DNA of 64,000 nt, taken from the NCBI GenBank assembly GCA_903900705.1, contig CAIUOG010000093.1, positions 1 through 64,000 of the forward strand. Direction: 5' to 3'. This stretch comes from an uncultured Acidobacteriia bacterium. Lineage in GTDB: Bacteria > Acidobacteriota > Terriglobia > Bryobacterales > Bryobacteraceae. The notes under the pieces were generated by a model that did no database searches, was not told where the DNA came from, and was given only the letters and a program-made list of their open reading frames with translations. The translations under genes were made by a program, and so were the position numbers. Below, one piece after another: positions 58,711-64,000 of this stretch (positions are counted from its first letter, which is position 1; every line of letters begins with the position of its first letter).

Positions 58711-59412
58711 CTATAAACTCATGCTCGAAAGCCGGATGATACCGGTCATGACGCCTACCGGAATGGAGGCGTAGCCGAGGAAGTACAGCGTCGCAATCAC
58801 GCGCGCAGCCGCTTTGATTTTCGGCGTGTGGACCGGGTGGTTAAAGCCCAGCGTTTGGGGGATGCTGGCGATCCCGTGGCTGAGGTGCATGCACAGCAGC
58901 CCCACCGCCACCATGTACGAGAGCGCGACAGGCAGTTGCAGGAAGCCATAGACGACGTTCGAATACACGTCCGTCTCAGAGAAGTGCGGGTGCACCGCGC
59001 CCACCGTGAAGTGCAGCAGGTGGTACACCACGAAGGCGAGAATCACCGGGCCGCTGTAATACATGGTGCGGGAGGCCGCCGACGAGTGCGAGTTGACCTT
59101 CTTCACATAGGCGACCGGACGCGCCTGGTTCTTCAGCTGCCACAGCTGAATGGTGAAGAAGATGTGGGCGAAAACGCTGATGAGAAGAGTGATGCGGGCG
59201 CCCCAGAGAAGCTCGAGGTTGCTTTTGAGAAAGGCTGCGTAGGCGTTCAGGCGCTCCGGTCCGAGAAAGATCTGGAGGTTGCCAAGCATATGACCGGTGA
59301 CAAAACCGAACAGAACAAGACCGGTCACCGCCACTACGGCTTTCTTAACAATCGTGGCTTCAAAGAAGCGCAGTGCTCGGTTGGAGCTGCCTGCGGCTGC
59401 TGTTGGACTCAT
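58711..59412 (-). CDS. sdhC: succinate dehydrogenase cytochrome b subunit
   Basis: Five TM helices; [42 protein letters not shown]. Confidence 0.92.
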   Translation of the reverse strand: MSPTAAAGSSNRALRFFEATIVKKAVVAVTGLVLFGFVTGHMLGNLQIFLGPERLNAYAAFLKSNLELLWGARITLLISVFAHIFFTIQLWQLKNQARPVAYVKKVNSHSSAASRTMYYSGPVILAFVVYHLLHFTVGAVHPHFSETDVYSNVVYGFLQLPVALSYMVAVGLLCMHLSHGIASIPQTLGFNHPVHTPKIKAAARVIATLYFLGYASIPVGVMTGIIRLSSMSL

Positions 59413-59511
59413 GTGAGGGCTGCTAATATCCTACTATCCTGCTTGTTTTGATGCGCGGATTCGTGTGTCGCGCCTGAAAAATGCGCCGCCGCGGAACCGG
59501 ATCGCGGAAGG

Positions 59512-60528
59512 TCACAGCCGTTCGGCGATCACGCGCCCGGCGAGGCCATGCCGGGCTGCGACTTCCTCCACGGCAAGCAGCATTTTCGGCGGCCCGCAGA
59601 CGTAGATATCGGGCTCTGTGACACCGGGGGCCAGCGAGGCATCCAGAGCGGCGGCGGCCGTGCCGACAAAGCCATTCCACGCCGGGCCGGGATTCATCAC
59701 GGCGAGAGTGAGCGTCAGTTGCGGCAGGCCCGCCCGCAGAGCCGCGATCTCGCTTTCGGGCAGCAGCTCGGCTTCCTGGTTTGCGCCGAATATCAAATGC
59801 ACCGGCTGCGAGTCCTGAAACTCGGCAAGGTGGCGCAGCATGGACAGAATCGGAGCCAGACCGCAGCCGCCGCCGACGAAACACCGGGGCCGGGGGCTGG
59901 CTTCGTCCAGCACGAAACGACCCGCCGGTCCGCGCACCGTCAGCGTATCGCCGACTCTGGCCTGCCCGGTCAGCCAGGCCGAGAACTGTCCGCCCGGCTG
60001 AATGCGAATCAGAAACTCGATCAGGCCATCCCAGTTGGGCAGGTTGGCGAGCGAATAGGCGCGCCGGATCCCGGTGCCGGGAATGGCGAGCTCCATATAC
60101 TGGCCGGGGGCGAAGTCCGCCGCTACCCCGAGTTCGTCGTGCGGCTGCAGTCGGAGCGAGAGACACACCGCCCGCTCCCAGACCATTTCGATGCGCTCCA
60201 CCACGGCATCCCGCAGGGGAATCTGGTGGCGCGGAATCTGATCTTCCCGGCAGGGGAGCTGGACCGTCACGTTGCCTTCGGGCGTGCACCGGCAAAGCAG
60301 AACGTCGCCCAGGTCGCGCCCGGGGAGCAGGCTTTCGGTATACCCGGACATTTCATAACTGCCGCTGGTGACACGCGCATGGCACAGGCCACAGGTGCCC
60401 TGGTGACACATTGCGGGGAGATGGTAACCCGCGCCGGCCGCGGCGTCGAGCACGGTGTCGCCGGAGGCGCACGGAACCTCAATCCGTGCGCCATCCCGCG
60501 TGAGGAGGGTGATTTGACTGTCAGGCAT
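59512..60528 (-). CDS. 2Fe-2S/FAD/NAD(P)H electron-transfer reductase, predicted Hcp reductase
   Basis: N-terminal CHQGTCGLC...C ferredoxin; RRAYSLANLP FAD; FVGGGCGLAPILSML NAD; VCGPPKML. Confidence 0.88.
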   Translation of the reverse strand: MPDSQITLLTRDGARIEVPCASGDTVLDAAAGAGYHLPAMCHQGTCGLCHARVTSGSYEMSGYTESLLPGRDLGDVLLCRCTPEGNVTVQLPCREDQIPRHQIPLRDAVVERIEMVWERAVCLSLRLQPHDELGVAADFAPGQYMELAIPGTGIRRAYSLANLPNWDGLIEFLIRIQPGGQFSAWLTGQARVGDTLTVRGPAGRFVLDEASPRPRCFVGGGCGLAPILSMLRHLAEFQDSQPVHLIFGANQEAELLPESEIAALRAGLPQLTLTLAVMNPGPAWNGFVGTAAAALDASLAPGVTEPDIYVCGPPKMLLAVEEVAARHGLAGRVIAERL

Positions 60529-60540
60529 CTTCTTCCGCGG

Positions 60541-62193
60541 TTATGCCGCGCGGGTGAGCGCGGCTTCGATGTCCGCTTCCGCCGTGGTGATGGGCTGAAT
60601 GCCGAATTTGTCCACCAGAACGTTCAGGACCGCGGGCGTGAGGAACGCGGGCAGCGTGGGCCCGAGGCGCACGTTGCGAACCCCGAGAGCGAGAAGCGTC
60701 AGCAACACCGCAACGGCCTTTTGTTCGAACCACGAAACAACGAGCGTAAGCGGCAGATCATTCACGCCGCACTGAAACGCGTCACTAAGCGCGAGTGCGA
60801 TACGGATGGCCGAGTAGCTGTCATTGCACTGGCCGATATCGAGCAGCCGGGGAAGTCCGCCGATGGTGCCGTGATCCTGCATGTTGAACCGGAATTTTCC
60901 ACAGCCGAGCGTCATCAGGATGGTGTCCTGGGGCGCTTTTTCCGCGAAATCCGTATAGTAGTTGCGCCCCGGTGCCGCGCCGTCGCAGCCGCCGATCAGG
61001 AAGAAGTGTTTGACGACGCCGCTCTTCACCGCGCCGACAACAGTGTCCGCAACACCCAGCACCGTGTCGCGGCCAAAGCCGATGAGAATAGTCTTCTCCG
61101 GCGCGGTTTCCGCAAAGCCAGGCAGAGCTTTGGCGGCCTGCGCCACCATGGCGAAGTTGCCGTCGCCGATATGGCGCACGCCCGGCCAGCCAACGGGGCC
61201 CGCGGTGAAGATGCGGTTGCGATAGGCGGGCTGCGGCTCGATCAGACAGTTCGACGTCATCACGATGGGGCCGGGAAACGCCGCGAATTCCAGCTGCTGG
61301 TTCTGCCACGCGCTGCCATAGTTCCCGGCAAGGTGCGGATAGGCTTTCAGCTTCGGATACGAATGCGCGGGGAGTAGTTCGCCATGCGTGTAGACGTTGA
61401 TGCCGGTGCCTTTGGTGGCTTCCAGAACGCCGTGCAGGTCGCGCAGGTCGTGACCCGAAACCAGGATCGCTTTGCCTGCGATGGGTGTGGTCCGCACGTT
61501 GGTGGGTTCGGGAGTGCCGAAGGAACCGGTATTGGCGGCGTCCAGCATTTCCATCACGCCGAAGTTCAGCTTGCCCAGCGCGAGCGCTTCCTCCAGCAGG
61601 GCATTGATGTCGGAGGGTTCAGAAGCAAGGAAGTCGAGCGCGTGGGCCACACCGGCGGCGACCTCGGGCCTCGTCCGGCCCAGCACCTCGGCATGATGCG
61701 CGTAGGCGGCCACGCCCTTCAGGCCATAGAGAACCAGCGCGCGCAGACCGGCCACATCTTCGCCAAACGTCGCAGCGCCCGCGGCGAGGGAGGCGATCTT
61801 CGTCTGTGGCTGCAGCTCCACCAGAGTCTGGAAGGGCTGAAAAGCGGCCGGACCGCCGAGTTTTTCCGCGCCCGGCGCGGCGGCCAGATATGCGTCGCGA
61901 ACGCGGTCCCGCGTCCTCGCGGCCTCGGCAATCAGATCCACAAAACGCTGGCGATTGAAGTTGACGTTGGTCAGGGTGGTAAACAGGGCGTAGAGGGTAA
62001 AGCTGTCGGCGGCCGCGTCGGCCTCGCCCAGAGCGTGGAGGCGCGTGGAATACTGCCCGATGCCCTCCAGCTGATAAATCAATAAATCCTGCAGGTCCGC
62101 GGTGACTTCGTCCTTGCCGCAAACTCCTTTGTCGGAGGCGCATCCGCCGCCGGCATCGGTTCTCATCGTCTGTTCACACTGATAGCAAAACAT
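60541..62193 (-). CDS. hcp: hydroxylamine reductase / hybrid cluster protein
   Basis: [10 protein letters not shown]...[12 protein letters not shown] (CX2CX11CX6C); [25 protein letters not shown]. Confidence 0.96.
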   Translation of the reverse strand: MFCYQCEQTMRTDAGGGCASDKGVCGKDEVTADLQDLLIYQLEGIGQYSTRLHALGEADAAADSFTLYALFTTLTNVNFNRQRFVDLIAEAARTRDRVRDAYLAAAPGAEKLGGPAAFQPFQTLVELQPQTKIASLAAGAATFGEDVAGLRALVLYGLKGVAAYAHHAEVLGRTRPEVAAGVAHALDFLASEPSDINALLEEALALGKLNFGVMEMLDAANTGSFGTPEPTNVRTTPIAGKAILVSGHDLRDLHGVLEATKGTGINVYTHGELLPAHSYPKLKAYPHLAGNYGSAWQNQQLEFAAFPGPIVMTSNCLIEPQPAYRNRIFTAGPVGWPGVRHIGDGNFAMVAQAAKALPGFAETAPEKTILIGFGRDTVLGVADTVVGAVKSGVVKHFFLIGGCDGAAPGRNYYTDFAEKAPQDTILMTLGCGKFRFNMQDHGTIGGLPRLLDIGQCNDSYSAIRIALALSDAFQCGVNDLPLTLVVSWFEQKAVAVLLTLLALGVRNVRLGPTLPAFLTPAVLNVLVDKFGIQPITTAEADIEAALTRAA

Positions 62194-62223
62194 GGCTTCT
62201 CCTGTTGTTCGGGGTTATTAAAA

Positions 62224-62673
62224 CTACGTGGTTTTTGAAATTTCAGTCGCTTCAATCAACGTGGGCTGTTGCGCATCCCGCAGCAGGTCGGCGATCGTGA
62301 CGCTGCCCAGCGCACGAACGATTTCCGTTTGCAGCCCGGCCAGCACCGAACGAAAGCTACAGCACCGGCTGCGCCCGCACGCCGAGGCGTCGCGGAGGCA
62401 GACATGCAGATCGATCGGGCCTTCCATGCTCTCCACAATTCGCAGGAGAGAGATCTCTTCCGGCGGAGCGGCCAGCAGACAGCCACCGTTCACGCCGGGA
62501 CGCGCCTTCACAAGGCCCGCATGCGCGAGGCTGCGGATGATCTTGTTCAGGAAGGCCGGCGGCACACTGGCCTGGTCGATTAACTCCTGTCTGGTGACGC
62601 GCGAACCAGCCGGCTGAGCGCCCAGATAGCTGAGCACGCGGACGGCGTAATCGGTGGCGCGGGTCAGACGCAT
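62224..62673 (-). CDS. Rrf2-family transcriptional regulator (NsrR/IscR-like)
   Basis: MRLTRATDYAVRVLSYL; ASVPPAFLNKIIRSLAHAGLVKARPGVNGGCLLA; CLRDASACGRSRCCSF cysteines. Confidence 0.93.
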   Translation of the reverse strand: MRLTRATDYAVRVLSYLGAQPAGSRVTRQELIDQASVPPAFLNKIIRSLAHAGLVKARPGVNGGCLLAAPPEEISLLRIVESMEGPIDLHVCLRDASACGRSRCCSFRSVLAGLQTEIVRALGSVTIADLLRDAQQPTLIEATEISKTT

Positions 62674-62693
62674 GATCCGGAGGGATGCAATTA

Positions 62694-62710
62694 GCGACCC
62701 GTTTAGTCGC
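62694..62710. promoter_or_regulatory. inverted repeat GCGAC-n7-GTCGC just upstream of rrf2
   Basis: 21-37 bp before start codon; second IR CGGG-ctaaa-CCCG at 62724-62736. Confidence 0.35.
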
Positions 62711-62848
62711 CATTCAGGGAATGCGGGCTAAACCCGTGGCAAGCGAGGGAAAATTCCCGGGTTATGGCGCTGGTGGAGAGGGGGCGGGAGCGTGGGGTAG
62801 AAGCCGGAATAGGGAGAAGTGCGTGATTTCGCCTGGAAGGCCTGGGTG

Positions 62849-63601
62849 TTAAGGCTCAGCGCGAAGGTTCACGTGGAAAAACGCTTCCAGGCTTTCAAAC
62901 TCAAAGTGATTGTCCTCAAAAAACGCATGGCCCAGACCGTCGATGACGGAGAGCGTGACCGGGTTGCCATGCGCGCGCAGCGCTTCGTAGAGCAACTCGC
63001 TCTGCCGCAGCGGCACGAGCCTGTCCTCGCGGCCATGCACGATCAGGAAAGGCGGCGCGCCGGGGCGGACGTAGGTGACCGGGTTCGCCCTGGCCACCAG
63101 TTCCGGCACCTGGCGTATCGGTGCGCCCAGGAAGCGCGATTCGTAGGAATCCGGGGCGAAGGACCGTTCCGTCATCTGGTAGAAATCAATCGGCGCATAG
63201 GCGGCGACCACGCAGCGCAGACCGGGCTGTGGCCGCGACAACGCGGCCAGCGCGGCGAGATGTCCCCCGGCGGATGCGCCCCAGATGCCGAGGCGTTCGG
63301 GGTCGAGGCCGTGCGCGGGGCCATCAGAGCGCAGCCAGTCGAGGGCCGCAAAGACGTCGTCGAGCGCGGCGGGAAAGATGGCCTCACCGCTCAGGCGGTA
63401 GTCAATGCTCAGCATGGCAAGACCGCTTTGAACGGAGAAGCGCGCAAGATCGGGGCAGGTGCGCCGATCGCCGCGCACCCAGCCACCGAGGTGCAGATAG
63501 AGCACGGCGGGCAGGGGGCGCGCCGTGCCTTCCGGCAGGTAAAGATCGGCCAGCAGAGGCCGTCCGCCAGGGGCGGAATAGCGCACCGTGAGCGGCATCA
63601 C
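62849..63601 (-). CDS. alpha/beta hydrolase (HSL-like esterase)
   Basis: YLHLGGWVRGD; LGIWGASAGGHLAALAA; FLIVHGREDRLVP; DGLGHAF. Confidence 0.9.
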   Translation of the reverse strand: MMPLTVRYSAPGGRPLLADLYLPEGTARPLPAVLYLHLGGWVRGDRRTCPDLARFSVQSGLAMLSIDYRLSGEAIFPAALDDVFAALDWLRSDGPAHGLDPERLGIWGASAGGHLAALAALSRPQPGLRCVVAAYAPIDFYQMTERSFAPDSYESRFLGAPIRQVPELVARANPVTYVRPGAPPFLIVHGREDRLVPLRQSELLYEALRAHGNPVTLSVIDGLGHAFFEDNHFEFESLEAFFHVNLRAEP

Positions 63602-64000
63602 TTTGCCGTGAGAGCCTCGCGGTAGAGCGCGAGCACCTTGTCGAAGTTCATGCCGAGCACGTGCCTGACGGGCGTGGCGTGTGGCGCGAACACTCTGTCC
63701 AGCGGGCGGACCGCGCCGTAGTTCGGTCCGAAAGTGGAATCCACGTCCAGGTAGAGAGATTCGCTCCGCGTCACGAGCGAAGGGTCGATCACCCAGGCGG
63801 CGGCGAGTTCGTCCCAGAGCGAGCCCACGGCCTTCGGGTCTTTCAGGAAGCCCGGGTAGCGGTTGCCGAAGTCTTCGCGATAGAGGGCGGTGATGGGGGA
63901 CGGGTGGGCGGTCACCTGGTCGAAGAGTTCTTTAGAGAAGTGGAACTGATTGCAGAGGTCGAGCGCGAAGAGCACCTTGTTCGGGATGGCGCTGCGGAAA
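63598..64000 (-). CDS. nucleoside hydrolase-like protein, N-terminus outside window
   Basis: NKVLFALDLCNQFHFSKELFDQV...AVGSLWDELAAAWVIDPSLVTRSESLYLDVD...FGPNYGAV; open at window end. Confidence 0.65.
   Translation of the reverse strand, partial: FRSAIPNKVLFALDLCNQFHFSKELFDQVTAHPSPITALYREDFGNRYPGFLKDPKAVGSLWDELAAAWVIDPSLVTRSESLYLDVDSTFGPNYGAVRPLDRVFAPHATPVRHVLGMNFDKVLALYREALTAK

Noticed and set aside
59548-61377. 609-aa plus-strand ORF antisense to reductase and hcp
   Set aside because: Both sense genes have conserved cysteine motifs; the plus frame has no recognisable domain

Overview
GC-rich bacterial chromosome segment, densely coded on both strands. Gene content and the Oar-like TonB receptor suggest an acidobacterium of Solibacter/Bryobacter type (inference only). 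No rRNA, CRISPR array, prophage or intact IS element was seen. Main contents in order: a 5'-cut TPR/CHAT protein; a thiolase and acyl-CoA dehydrogenase pair; a GatA-type amidase with a tiny GatC-like partner; a large TonB-dependent receptor; an NtrY/NtrX-like two-component pair; an HhH radical SAM protein; a seven-gene MoxR/VWA/DUF58/DUF4175 membrane cluster (24.8-37.9 kb) that includes a caspase/C13-fold protein without the expected cysteine and a TPR-metallopeptidase; rpiB-gnd-fbp; TolC and a DHA2 MFS transporter; GH172, M28 and S9 secreted enzymes; tRNA-Ser(TGA); an SDH operon; and an rrf2-hcp-reductase operon. Most notable points: (1) the MoxR/VWA/pseudo-caspase cluster; (2) a ~1.6 kb islet downstream of tRNA-Ser, bounded by an imperfect copy (17/18) of the tRNA 3' end and carrying an HNH gene and a 5'-truncated EEP nuclease; (3) an hcp operon whose reductase has the ferredoxin domain at the N-terminus, unlike E. 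coli Hcr. All assignments come from reading the sequence; no database search was run.
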